From positions 1 to 64,000 of the forward strand of contig JAQBXN010000027.1 of the NCBI GenBank assembly GCA_027625095.1: 64,000 nucleotides of DNA. The letters run 5' to 3'. The translations under genes were made by a program, and so were the position numbers. Below, one piece after another: positions 25,827 through 34,102 of the stretch. A model generated the notes under the pieces. The model was not told the DNA's origin, did no database searches, and saw only the letters and a list, made by a program, of their open reading frames with translations. Within the stretch, counting starts at the first letter, position 1; every line of letters starts with the position of its first letter. This DNA comes from Planctomycetota bacterium (GTDB taxonomy: Bacteria > Planctomycetota > PUPC01 > JACPCR01).

Positions 25827-25901
25827 ATGGTATTTTGCATAGGACTTTGAGGGGCACGTTATAAATGACCTGCCGTCTGTTACCAACACCACCAACCCAT
25901 A

Positions 25902-26948
25902 GTGAAATATCTTCGAATCCAATTCTTTATCGTTGGCGTCCTCCTGGCGTTTGGAATCTCGTTCATGATCACGGCCGGTAGTGATGAAGGCGGGCAGCAG
26001 CTCGATATACCAAAGGAGGCTGAGATTCGGCTTCAGTCACAACTGTCCGGGTTATTTGGCGATTCCACGCGGGAACTGATTGCTGAACACGTTTTGTATG
26101 CCTACGCCATTGTCTATCTGAATAAGCCCACAACGAGTTTAGCGGAATTTGCGGCATTGATTTCGGATTCAAGTTCAGCGTTCCGAATCAGCCGTATGTC
26201 GCCCCGGCAGACAGATGAGCCTACGCTCTTTATCAGCGAAAGGGACAACCTGCGATGGAAACCGATCGATGAATGGGGAGTAAATGAAGAGCCTCCCGAG
26301 ACTTGGCCGCACGCGTTTGAGGTCTGGCTATCCTCGCCTGAGAAGGGCTTACTTCAGAACGTCCTTAACGCCCAGACTTCCTTGTACGAAGTTGCCAAGG
26401 CAACCGGTGGGTTAATCGCCGACATCGAAGCCAGAACTGTTTTTGATATTGATGCATGGAAGGAGCATCGCCTCCACAAGTGGACAGGCAAATATCCGTA
26501 TCTTCCCTCGCAGGTGACCATGACCTACCTGAAGAAAGGAATATGGTACCAAGCGCGAACCATGGGGATGAGAAAGTTTGGATTACCCGAACTCACAATA
26601 GCGGGGTTCTCTGCTTCACATCTGACAGGGCTTGACGCCTTAATGAAGCTGACCTGTCAGACGCTGATAGAAAGACCTTTCCTGGCATTAGATGGCAGGT
26701 ATCGTTTGTGTGTATCCGAGTTAGCGGAACCACAGTTGAAGGCCAAACTCGCTCGGATCGTCGATGAATCGGCACCGGGCAGAATCGAAATTGAGCTGGC
26801 ACTCAAGAAGGCAGTCGACGCGGCAGCGAGTCGCAATCTGGAGATCCGCTGTCTCCATCTGCCAGGGCTGACGCTGATGGAGAAGCAGGAATACCTGGTG
26901 ATGCAACTTTTCGGCGACAGCGGGCATGAGGGCCAAAGTAATCATTAG
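25902..26948 (+). CDS. Unassigned protein with N-terminal membrane segment
   Basis: A 348-aa protein I cannot place. The GTG start gives a short basic tip and one hydrophobic segment (FFIVGVLLAFGISFMITAG, ~8-26), either a signal anchor or an uncleaved signal. The rest is soluble, with a possible alpha/beta fold: SLYEVAKATGGLIADIEART (~165-184) and YQARTMGMRKFGLPELTIAG (~213-232) look like conserved-family segments. The pattern of TGG, Asp and a following MRKFG/LPEL resembles DUF4261-type hypothetical proteins, but this is a weak impression. It is divergent from pgeF with overlapping upstream regions. The 5' end lacks an RBS. Confidence 0.7.
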   Translation: MKYLRIQFFIVGVLLAFGISFMITAGSDEGGQQLDIPKEAEIRLQSQLSGLFGDSTRELIAEHVLYAYAIVYLNKPTTSLAEFAALISDSSSAFRISRMSPRQTDEPTLFISERDNLRWKPIDEWGVNEEPPETWPHAFEVWLSSPEKGLLQNVLNAQTSLYEVAKATGGLIADIEARTVFDIDAWKEHRLHKWTGKYPYLPSQVTMTYLKKGIWYQARTMGMRKFGLPELTIAGFSASHLTGLDALMKLTCQTLIERPFLALDGRYRLCVSELAEPQLKAKLARIVDESAPGRIEIELALKKAVDAAASRNLEIRCLHLPGLTLMEKQEYLVMQLFGDSGHEGQSNH

Positions 26949-26994
26949 AGATTCGCTTGTTAACTTCTGCGCGTAGCGAGTGTAATTTTTAAAA

Positions 26995-27066
26995 TTTACA
27001 GGAGGAAACAGAGATAACGGAGACGTTCTTCATTGAATATTCTCTGTCTCTGTCGCCTCCTGTAAA
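26995..27066. repeat. Palindromic element with TTTACAGGAGG ends
   Basis: TTTACAGGAGGAAACAGAGA pairs with TCTCTGTCGCCTCCTGTAAA across an imperfect middle, giving a 72-base inverted repeat in the gap before the DUF1549/DUF1553 gene. The perfect 11-base ends and degenerate interior suit a MITE or REP-like element. No T-run adjoins it. Confidence 0.75.
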
Positions 27067-27178
27067 CCTCTTTCGTTGCGGCCCCAAGGCAGCAGTAGGC
27101 AGTGGGCCGGCAGATTCTTCGGCGAACTGAAAGAAGGGCTATATCATTTGCCAATACCTGTTGCCTGAGACGACTCAA

Positions 27179-30100
27179 ATGAGACACACAATTTTCTTTG
27201 CAGTTGCATTTGCTTTCCTCCTGGAAATGGCAGCCGCGAATGAGGCATTCACCAAGCAGCAGTTGGAGTTCTTCGAATCGGACATCCGGCCTCTTCTTGC
27301 CGGCAAGTGTTTTCAATGCCATGGCCCGAAAAAAGTTGAATCTGGCCTGAGGCTGGATTCTCGTGAGCGACTGCTCTACGGTGGCGAGCGTGGCCCGGCG
27401 GCCATAGCAAGCAATTCGGCTGACAGCCTTATGTTGAAGGCAGTGCGTCGCCAGGAAAAACTAAAGATGCCGCCGAAAGACGAGGAGGCTCTTGATGAGC
27501 ACCAGGTAGCGGTGTTGGAGAAGTGGATAAACATGGGAGCGCCCTGGCCCGAAGGCGAGGTGGTAGAGCCGGTACTCGGCGACCAGGTGTACCTTTTCAA
27601 GCAGGCTGAATCACACTGGGCCTTTCAGCCGATAAAAAATCCGCCGATCCCAGAGATGAGGAGTCGGGCTGCTGGACAGGCTATTGACGCATTTATCAAT
27701 CGAGGGCTCGAAGCCAGCGGTCTGACTCCTTCACCGGCTGCTGATCGCCGCACGCTCCTTCGCCGGGCTTATTACGATCTCATCGGTCTGCCGCCAAAGT
27801 TTGAGCAGTATCAGGCATTCGAAAACGACAAGTCGCCTGTCGCCTTTGAAAGAGTGGTCGACGAACTCCTCGAATCGAGACACTTCGGCGAACGCTGGGG
27901 CCGACACTGGTTGGATGTTGCCCGTTACGCGGATACTCGTGACTGGCATTCGGCTATAGACATGCGTTACCCGTACGCTTACACCTACCGCGACTGGGTG
28001 ATCGAGGCTCTCAATCGTGACCTGCCCTACGACCAGTTCATAAAGGAACAGATAGCAGCGGACTTCTATACGAAGGAAGCCGACTCACCTGCGCTCGCCG
28101 CACTTGGAATGCTGACCGTCGGGCCCCGCTATATCGATAAAATCCACGAGATCATTAACGACCGCATCGATCTGATTACTCGGGGCATCATGGGTCTGAC
28201 CGTCACCTGCGCACGCTGTCACGATCACAAGTATGACCCGATCCCGATTCAGGATTACTACTCGCTCCACGGTGTATTTTCGAGCATCACTGAGCCTGAC
28301 GATTATCCGAAGATAAGCGGCTATACCGTCCCCGAAAAGGACAAGAAAGCCTTTGATGAGGAATACGGAAAGAAGAGCGATGAATTCGAAAAGTTTCTGG
28401 ACAAGGTTCAATCGGACTCCAACGAAGAATTGCATAACCGAATCGGTGATTACCTGCTTGGAGTCTTTGAATTTGATCCTCAGGCTCAATCTGACAGCGC
28501 ATTCACCGCAAATAAAAAACTAAAGAGAAGTGTTTTTGCAGCCATGCGTACCCGAATGACCGAATTGCAAAGACAGGAAAAGTGGAAGAAACATCCGGTG
28601 TTAGCAACGTGGGCCGCCTTGAACGCAGTTACAGAGACGGAGTTCCCCGACAAACTTGCAAAGTTCCTGGAGCAACCGCCTGTCAATCTGAACGCAGCAT
28701 TCCTGAAAGCACTGGAGATCCGTCCAACAACACCACGCCAATTGCTGGAGCGGATATGCAGCATGATGGCGGAGGTGCACAAAGAGTGGACGGAACTTCA
28801 GAAGAGTGACAAGACGGCAACAACTTTGCCGAGTCCGGAGCGGGAAGAAATCCGGCAGCTTCTGTCCGAAGCTCCGTTCACGCTTACCCGGGATGAATCC
28901 CAGCGTGCGCTCGACGGGGAAGAAAGAACCAAAGAGCAGAAATTCAATCGCGAGCTCAAGCAGATTGAGTCTACGCACCCCGGCGCACCAGCAAGAGCGA
29001 TGGTAGTTGCTGATAAGCCGACACCGGTCAATCCCGTGGTTTTCAAGCGCGGCAATCCGGGAGATCGCGGTGAAAACGTGCCCCGGCGGTTCTTGGCCTG
29101 CATCGCAGGGAAGGATTCGCCGCCATTCAAAGAAGGCAGTGGACGCGGCGAACTTGCGGAGGCCATCGTCAGCAAATCTAATCCGTTGACGGCGAGGGTG
29201 ACGGCTAATCGAGTCTGGCGGCTTCTGTTTGGCAAGGGCTTTGTGGAGACGCCGGGCGACTTCGGGCTGCGAACGCCACAACCTTCTCATCCCGAATTGC
29301 TTGATCACCTGGCGACGAGCTTGATGAATGATGGATGGTCACTCAAGAAACTAATTCGCAGGATCATGCTCTCCAGCACCTACCAACAGGGGAGTGGTGA
29401 TCGCTCGGACTGCGCCACCATCGATCCCGAGAATCAATGTTTCTGGCGAATGAATCGGCGCCAAATGGATTTTGAAGCCATGCGCGACAGCTTGCTTGCT
29501 GCGAGTGGCCTGCTTGATACGACCATGCGCGGCAGATCGGAGAAACTTTTTGAACCACCCTTCTCAAAGAGACGCTCGGTTTATGGCTACATAGATCGTC
29601 TTAACTTCTCAGAAGTCCTGGCAGCTTTCGATGTGCCAAATCCGGATCAGACAAGCCCGGAGCGGCACCACACCTCTGTGCCTCAGCGCACTCTGTTTCA
29701 ACTGAACAGCCCGTTCGTCATCGAACAGGCCCGTCATCTGAAAACGGCCGAAGGATTTCAGAAGCTCGGTGATAGACCACAAAAAATTCAGTTTCTGTAC
29801 CATCGCATCTTCGGCCGCGAAGCGAACAATGAAGAGCTGGATATGGCGGGAGAATTTCTGGAGGGCGTTACTGATTCTTCAACGATTCAAACGGTATGGC
29901 AGTACGGATACGGTTCCCCGGAGCCTGATGCAGACCCCAAGCATAGATTCACAAAGGCGCCTCATTTCTCCGGCACCGCCTATCAAGGCAGCGCTACCTA
30001 TCCAGACCCCGATTATGGTTACTTTCAGATTTTTGCGGAGGGGGGGCATCCTGGCAACGTTCGGAATATGTCCTGTATCATCCGATTCATCGCACCGCTG

Positions 30101-30472
30101 GCAGCGGAGGTTGAAATCGCCGGCCACCTCAAACACATGAACCGGAGCTGCGGCGATGGTGTCCGGGCCGTGGTGATCAGCAGTAACAAAGGCGTCATCG
30201 GCGAATGGGTTGCGTTCAAAGATAAAGAATCGCCAACCAATATCAGCAGCCATTTGATGAAGAAGGACGAGATTCTCGATTTCATCCTCGATATGCAGGC
30301 AAACCCCAGTTGTGATTCCTATCACTGGCGATTCACCATAAATTCATTGAGTGGCAATGACAGTTGGGATTCACAGGGCTCATTTTCGAGTCCGCCTGAA
30401 GCCACGCTCAAGCCATGGGATCAACTCGCGCAAGCACTGTTGCTTACAAATGAATTTATGTTTGTAGATTAG
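27179..30472 (+). CDS. PSCyt1/DUF1549/DUF1553 protein with C-terminal insert
   Basis: A 1097-aa exported protein of the type expanded in planctomycetes. The ATG gives a signal peptide (MRHTIFFAVAFAFLLEMAAA); the track's TTG start is ignored. A cytochrome-c-like PSCyt1 domain has CFQCHG (~44-48). DUF1549 follows, with RRAYYDLIGLPP, FGERWGRHWLDVARYADT and a second CxxCH in TCARCHDHKYDP (~343). DUF1553 has NPLTARVTANRVWRLLFG and LIRRIMLSSTYQQ. Before the usual final helix (LAQALLLTNEFMFVD) lies a ~140-residue insert with EVEIAGHLKHMNRSCGDGV that looks like a beta-sandwich. Its role is unproven; the DUF1501 gene 43 bases downstream is the standard partner. Confidence 0.93.
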   Translation: MRHTIFFAVAFAFLLEMAAANEAFTKQQLEFFESDIRPLLAGKCFQCHGPKKVESGLRLDSRERLLYGGERGPAAIASNSADSLMLKAVRRQEKLKMPPKDEEALDEHQVAVLEKWINMGAPWPEGEVVEPVLGDQVYLFKQAESHWAFQPIKNPPIPEMRSRAAGQAIDAFINRGLEASGLTPSPAADRRTLLRRAYYDLIGLPPKFEQYQAFENDKSPVAFERVVDELLESRHFGERWGRHWLDVARYADTRDWHSAIDMRYPYAYTYRDWVIEALNRDLPYDQFIKEQIAADFYTKEADSPALAALGMLTVGPRYIDKIHEIINDRIDLITRGIMGLTVTCARCHDHKYDPIPIQDYYSLHGVFSSITEPDDYPKISGYTVPEKDKKAFDEEYGKKSDEFEKFLDKVQSDSNEELHNRIGDYLLGVFEFDPQAQSDSAFTANKKLKRSVFAAMRTRMTELQRQEKWKKHPVLATWAALNAVTETEFPDKLAKFLEQPPVNLNAAFLKALEIRPTTPRQLLERICSMMAEVHKEWTELQKSDKTATTLPSPEREEIRQLLSEAPFTLTRDESQRALDGEERTKEQKFNRELKQIESTHPGAPARAMVVADKPTPVNPVVFKRGNPGDRGENVPRRFLACIAGKDSPPFKEGSGRGELAEAIVSKSNPLTARVTANRVWRLLFGKGFVETPGDFGLRTPQPSHPELLDHLATSLMNDGWSLKKLIRRIMLSSTYQQGSGDRSDCATIDPENQCFWRMNRRQMDFEAMRDSLLAASGLLDTTMRGRSEKLFEPPFSKRRSVYGYIDRLNFSEVLAAFDVPNPDQTSPERHHTSVPQRTLFQLNSPFVIEQARHLKTAEGFQKLGDRPQKIQFLYHRIFGREANNEELDMAGEFLEGVTDSSTIQTVWQYGYGSPEPDADPKHRFTKAPHFSGTAYQGSATYPDPDYGYFQIFAEGGHPGNVRNMSCIIRFIAPLAAEVEIAGHLKHMNRSCGDGVRAVVISSNKGVIGEWVAFKDKESPTNISSHLMKKDEILDFILDMQANPSCDSYHWRFTINSLSGNDSWDSQGSFSSPPEATLKPWDQLAQALLLTNEFMFVD

Positions 30473-30515
30473 GTCACCGTGAAGAATCCCTTCATCAACT
30501 AACCATTCCTAGACA

Positions 30516-31913
30516 ATGACCCCTTCCCTCACACGCCGCGAACTTCTGCACCGCTCGACTCTGGGCTTGGGTTCGTTAGCGCTTGCGGACCTTCTGAATG
30601 CCGGTGGTGACTCCAGAAACCCGCTGGGCGTCAAGCAACCACACTACCCGGCGAAGGTAAAGAGGGTCATCCACCTGTTTATGAATGGCGGCCCGTCTCA
30701 GGTCGATACGTTCGACCCAAAGCCGATGCTCGACAAGTATGATGGAAAGACATTACCGACAGGCAATCTTCGAACAGAACGCGCTACCGGCTCGGCAATG
30801 AGGTCGCCGTTCAAGTTCAAGAAATATGGCAAGGTGGGCCTCGATGTGAGCGAGCTCTTCAGCAACGTGGGTGAATGCGCGGACGATCTTTGTGTCATTC
30901 GTTCCATGCACACAAACGTGCCAAACCATGAACCGAGCTTGATGTTGATGAATTGCGGCGACAGCATCATGTCCCGTCCCAGTGTTGGTTCGTGGCTGCT
31001 CTATGGGCTTGGCACAGAAAATCAGAATATGCCCGGCTTCATCGTACTTTGCCCCGGAGGGCGTCCGGTCTCCGAAGCGGCGAACTGGCGCAGCTCATTT
31101 CTGCCGGGCATTTACCAGGGCACACACATTGATACGAAGAGGGCTCGTGACAAGCTGCTGGCGAATGCGACCAACCGAGTCCTGACCACTGAACAGCAGC
31201 GACGCCAGCTCGATTACATCCAGCAACTCAACGTCAGGCACCTCATGGGCCGAGAGGGTGACAGCCAAATTGAGGCGCGCATCCAATCGCTCGAACTCGC
31301 ATTCAGAATGCAGACCGAAGCCACTGATGCTTTCGCCGTCGAAAAAGAGCCACGTCACATCCGCGAAATGTATGGTAACGGCCTGCAGGCCCGTCAGATG
31401 ATGATGGCCAGGCGACTGGTTGAACGGGGCGTGCGTTACGTCCAGGTCTGGCACGGCGCCGGCCAACCCTGGGATTCGCACAACGATCTCGAATGCGCCC
31501 ATCGTCGGCTCGCCCGGGAATGCGACCAACCCATCGCGGCGCTCCTGAAAGATCTCAAACAGAGAGGAATGCTGGAGGACACGCTTGTCATCTGGGGTGG
31601 CGAATTCGGTCGCACACCCGCGGTCGAGCTCCCAAATCCACAGAATGGGAATGCCAAACTAGGCCGTGACCATAACAACCATGGCTTCACCATGTGGTTG
31701 GCGGGAGGAGGTGTTAAGGCGGGTTATATCCACGGCACCACGGATGAATTCGGTTTCAAGGCGGTGGACGGCCGCATCCACATCCACGATTTCCATGCAA
31801 CGCTCCTCCACCTGCTTGGCTTCGACCATGAGAAGCTGACTTACCGCTACGCCGGCCGCGATTTCAGACTGACGGATGTGCATGGCGAGGTGGTGAAAGA
31901 GTTGCTGGCGTAG
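30516..31913 (+). CDS. DUF1501 domain-containing protein
   Basis: A 465-aa exported protein of the alkaline-phosphatase/sulfatase-like superfamily. The N-terminus TRRELLHRSTLGLGSLALADLL has a twin-Arg motif and hydrophobic core, so Tat export is likely. Motifs of DUF1501 are HLFMNGGPSQVDTFDPKP (~48-65), WGGEFGRTPAVE and DHNNHGFTMWLAGGG near the C-terminus. It is 43 bases after the DUF1549/DUF1553 gene; this pair is one of the commonest two-gene units in planctomycetes and Verrucomicrobia and is suspected to act on sulfated polysaccharides. That activity has not been shown for this protein. Confidence 0.93.
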   Translation: MTPSLTRRELLHRSTLGLGSLALADLLNAGGDSRNPLGVKQPHYPAKVKRVIHLFMNGGPSQVDTFDPKPMLDKYDGKTLPTGNLRTERATGSAMRSPFKFKKYGKVGLDVSELFSNVGECADDLCVIRSMHTNVPNHEPSLMLMNCGDSIMSRPSVGSWLLYGLGTENQNMPGFIVLCPGGRPVSEAANWRSSFLPGIYQGTHIDTKRARDKLLANATNRVLTTEQQRRQLDYIQQLNVRHLMGREGDSQIEARIQSLELAFRMQTEATDAFAVEKEPRHIREMYGNGLQARQMMMARRLVERGVRYVQVWHGAGQPWDSHNDLECAHRRLARECDQPIAALLKDLKQRGMLEDTLVIWGGEFGRTPAVELPNPQNGNAKLGRDHNNHGFTMWLAGGGVKAGYIHGTTDEFGFKAVDGRIHIHDFHATLLHLLGFDHEKLTYRYAGRDFRLTDVHGEVVKELLA

Positions 31914-31924
31914 GCCTGTTACTG

Positions 31925-32341
31925 TCAGGGGAATCGCTGCAAAGCGTTAAGCTGTTGTCTAATTGCGATGATGGCTTTTCGGTTCATGCCCATAACACGT
32001 GCGGTAGCACGACCGATTGGTGTCAGGCCATTCACACGCCAGGTCGCTGTCCACGTGAAATGTTCAGACCAACTATCCGTTCGAGGATTGAAAAAAACAA
32101 CCAACCTACCTGTCTTGGGATCGCGAACAGTTACACGAGCCGCCTTTCGTAGTGAGCAGGTAACGCATGCCAGGGCAAGATTGTCAGGATGAGTCTGGCC
32201 ACCGTCAGCCCTTGGCCTGATGTGATCTATGTGGAAAGTAGCTTCCTGAGAGGACTGGGGAAGCAGGCAGTATTCGGAGCGATTCGAGGCTCGCTGACGA
32301 ACAAGCTTTGCGACATTGGCGGGAATATATGCGGAACTCAT
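31925..32341 (-). CDS. HNH endonuclease
   Basis: A 138-aa HNH nuclease. The core is FHIDHIRPRADGGQ (His-Asp-His), then THPDNLALACVTCSLRKAARV with the central Asn; the CVTC pair could bind zinc. The N-terminal VRQRASNRSEYCLLPQ and C-terminal IGRATARVMGMNRKAIIAIR match a subfamily of small stand-alone HNH proteins. The first four bases are shared with the preceding 75-aa ORF (ATGA), so it is tightly coupled to it. It could be a DNase toxin or a homing/restriction-type enzyme; the coupling to a small upstream protein favours a toxin-like role, which is inference. It converges with the DUF1501 gene. Confidence 0.88.
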   Translation of the reverse strand: MSSAYIPANVAKLVRQRASNRSEYCLLPQSSQEATFHIDHIRPRADGGQTHPDNLALACVTCSLRKAARVTVRDPKTGRLVVFFNPRTDSWSEHFTWTATWRVNGLTPIGRATARVMGMNRKAIIAIRQQLNALQRFP

Positions 32342-32565
32342 GCGCCCGCATGGAGGCTTGCGCTCTCAACTCGCAATTTCATAAGCGCGAGCATATCCAC
32401 CAGCTGGGTGAGTGCCTCGGCCTCTCGGCGTTCTCTGCTTGTGAGCTTCCCTTTTTCATCTTGCTTATCGAGCAATTCCTGCAGGCGCTCGTGAAGTGCA
32501 GGGGGCAACTTGAACTCTTCGAGATCTTTTGGGAGCTGGAGTTGAACTGTTACGGAATGGCCCAT
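32338..32565 (-). CDS. Small charged helical protein coupled to HNH nuclease
   Basis: A 75-aa protein, very rich in Leu, Glu and Lys, predicted to be almost all helix: PKDLEEFKLPPALHERLQEL, then TSRERREAEALTQLVDML. The ATG has GAGGATAGACA in front, a good RBS. Its stop overlaps the HNH start by 4 bases. No known domain was recognised. Small helical proteins upstream of nucleases often serve as immunity or antitoxin partners, and the 1:1 coupling fits that, but there is no direct evidence. Confidence 0.75.
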   Translation of the reverse strand: MGHSVTVQLQLPKDLEEFKLPPALHERLQELLDKQDEKGKLTSRERREAEALTQLVDMLALMKLRVESASLHAGA

Positions 32566-32568
32566 TGT

Positions 32569-32838
32569 CTATCCTCTTGGGTTTGAGCTTTGTTTCAGTT
32601 TTGCTTCGAGAGCGGAAGGAGGCTGATGAATAAATTTATCCACATAACCGGTCTCACTCCGAATTTCATCCCGGATTTCATCGATGTGGCTGCGGATAAT
32701 CACGCTGTCCAAGAAACGAATCCGGTGGCCTGCGATACCTGCTTTACCTCCGCAGATTCCAGGGTTCTGTGTAATCCTTTGCGTCAAAAATTCTGAAATG
32801 TCTTTAGCATCCCTTACTTCAGTCTCAAATCCGGGCAT
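32569..32838 (-). CDS. DUF433-like antitoxin-type ORF, C-terminal half divergent
   Basis: From ATG 32838 this gives 89 aa. The segment RITQNPGICGGKAGIAGHRIRFLD closely matches the first half of DUF433 (VapB45-type antitoxin), whose usual form is PEICGGKPVIAGTRI. The second half (IDEIRDEIRSETGYVDKFIHQ) departs from the family's HTH-like pattern, so the gene may be a diverged or truncated copy. It ends 3 bases before the 75-aa ORF, forming a compact run DUF433-like/75-aa/HNH. A longer start at 32913 would overlap the arrestin-like gene and is less likely. Authenticity is moderate. Confidence 0.55.
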   Translation of the reverse strand: MPGFETEVRDAKDISEFLTQRITQNPGICGGKAGIAGHRIRFLDSVIIRSHIDEIRDEIRSETGYVDKFIHQPPSALEAKLKQSSNPRG

Positions 32839-32903
32839 GAATCCTCGAGGCTCAATGACGTTCCTCAAGGATTGGTCACCCACCTTGTTACCCGCAGCGG
32901 ACT

Positions 32904-33857
32904 TCACTCCCAACCCACTCCGGATGGCATCCCAGCCCGTTCGAGAATTCTGATGGGCACGCGCACATCCAAGTCGACTGCCCAGGGGACGTCTGCATTG
33001 AATATCAATTCGTAGGTGATCTTGACCAAATCACTGGACGTGATCGAGCAATAAAGATCCTCTGGCAAGGAAAACTGCAGGTCGATTGTTGAAGGTATGC
33101 CCTGCTTGATATTGGGGTGAGGCACTTCCAGCAATCGATGCTTGATCTCTCGCGTCGAATCCCGGCTGCGTGCCTTTTGATGGACGATCATGTTCAGGTC
33201 GACGGTTACCTGTTTAATGACCCTGTTCGAGTCGTTATTGGCTTGGAGAGCACCCTTGATGACTTCGCCTGGGAAGTACATGTTGCGTTCAACGCCTGCT
33301 TCCAGTTCCAACGATCCGCCGCCCATGTCGAACATGAATGACTTATTGTTTTTTGATGAGACGGGATTGATGTCCCACGGGTCATAGGTTTCGTAGACGG
33401 TGAACTCGCCCATTTCAATAATGTCGAAGCTCAGTGGAATGTCCGCGTATGCCTTCACCTGATGGGCTATTTTATAGTGGCTGTCACCCGGGTTGTAATC
33501 CGCAGGCAGGTTCGGTGGCAGCGTGTATTCGAACTCAAAGGGATGCTCGCCGAGCGCGAGAAATTCGTAATGTTCTTTCGAAAAAATCCCCCTCACTGCA
33601 TCCGCCAGTAGTTCTGTTCTTGACAATGCAGGCCGACCAAAGAGCGTGAGTTCGTCATGGTAGAAGTCTGCTGTCTGTGTGTGGGTGGAGCTGTTCTTTC
33701 CGCCGCCGGTTCTCCAGTAGGATTTTTCAAATCCATGAAAATCGATGCGTATGCCTCTGACCGGGATGGTTTCCGATAATGAAAGAATGACCCGGCCTCT
33801 GATAGTCTCACCGCCGGTGTAATCGGTCTTCTCAGTTTCTATTTGAATGCTGCTCAT
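32904..33857 (-). CDS. Arrestin-like protein
   Basis: From ATG 33857 (MSSIQIETEKTDYTGGE) this is a 317-aa beta-sandwich protein. The N-terminal half reads like an arrestin_N domain: YTGGETIRGRVILSLSETIP, then RGIRIDFHGFEKSYW. The C-terminal half holds the second arrestin sheet with YFPGEVIKGALQANNDSNR and LPEDLYCSI. Arrestin-fold proteins are mainly eukaryotic trafficking adaptors; bacterial examples such as SpoOM are rare and their roles poorly known. The 85 residues upstream in the ORF track look non-coding (Ser/Arg-rich) and are excluded. Neighbouring genes give no functional hint; the divergent methyltransferase begins 245 bases away. Confidence 0.78.
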   Translation of the reverse strand: MSSIQIETEKTDYTGGETIRGRVILSLSETIPVRGIRIDFHGFEKSYWRTGGGKNSSTHTQTADFYHDELTLFGRPALSRTELLADAVRGIFSKEHYEFLALGEHPFEFEYTLPPNLPADYNPGDSHYKIAHQVKAYADIPLSFDIIEMGEFTVYETYDPWDINPVSSKNNKSFMFDMGGGSLELEAGVERNMYFPGEVIKGALQANNDSNRVIKQVTVDLNMIVHQKARSRDSTREIKHRLLEVPHPNIKQGIPSTIDLQFSLPEDLYCSITSSDLVKITYELIFNADVPWAVDLDVRVPIRILERAGMPSGVGWE

Positions 33858-34102
33858 TCTGAATTTGCTCGATGGCCCTTGTGATTGTGCTCCACAAAAC
33901 AATGCCTGCCAGCCTTTTGCTTGCGCTGTATCAGAAGCTCTGTAACTCGTAGAGGATAAAAGATTACGAGTAAGAGCTTTCAGATTTGGCCAGAATCGCC
34001 GGCGATTCGAGACGCCGCCACTTCCAGCAGAATTTGGGCGAAGGGTAGCCTGTAGCCCTGCTGCTTGATTCCCTGTGGACTTGGGCGATATAGTTCGCGC
34101 AG

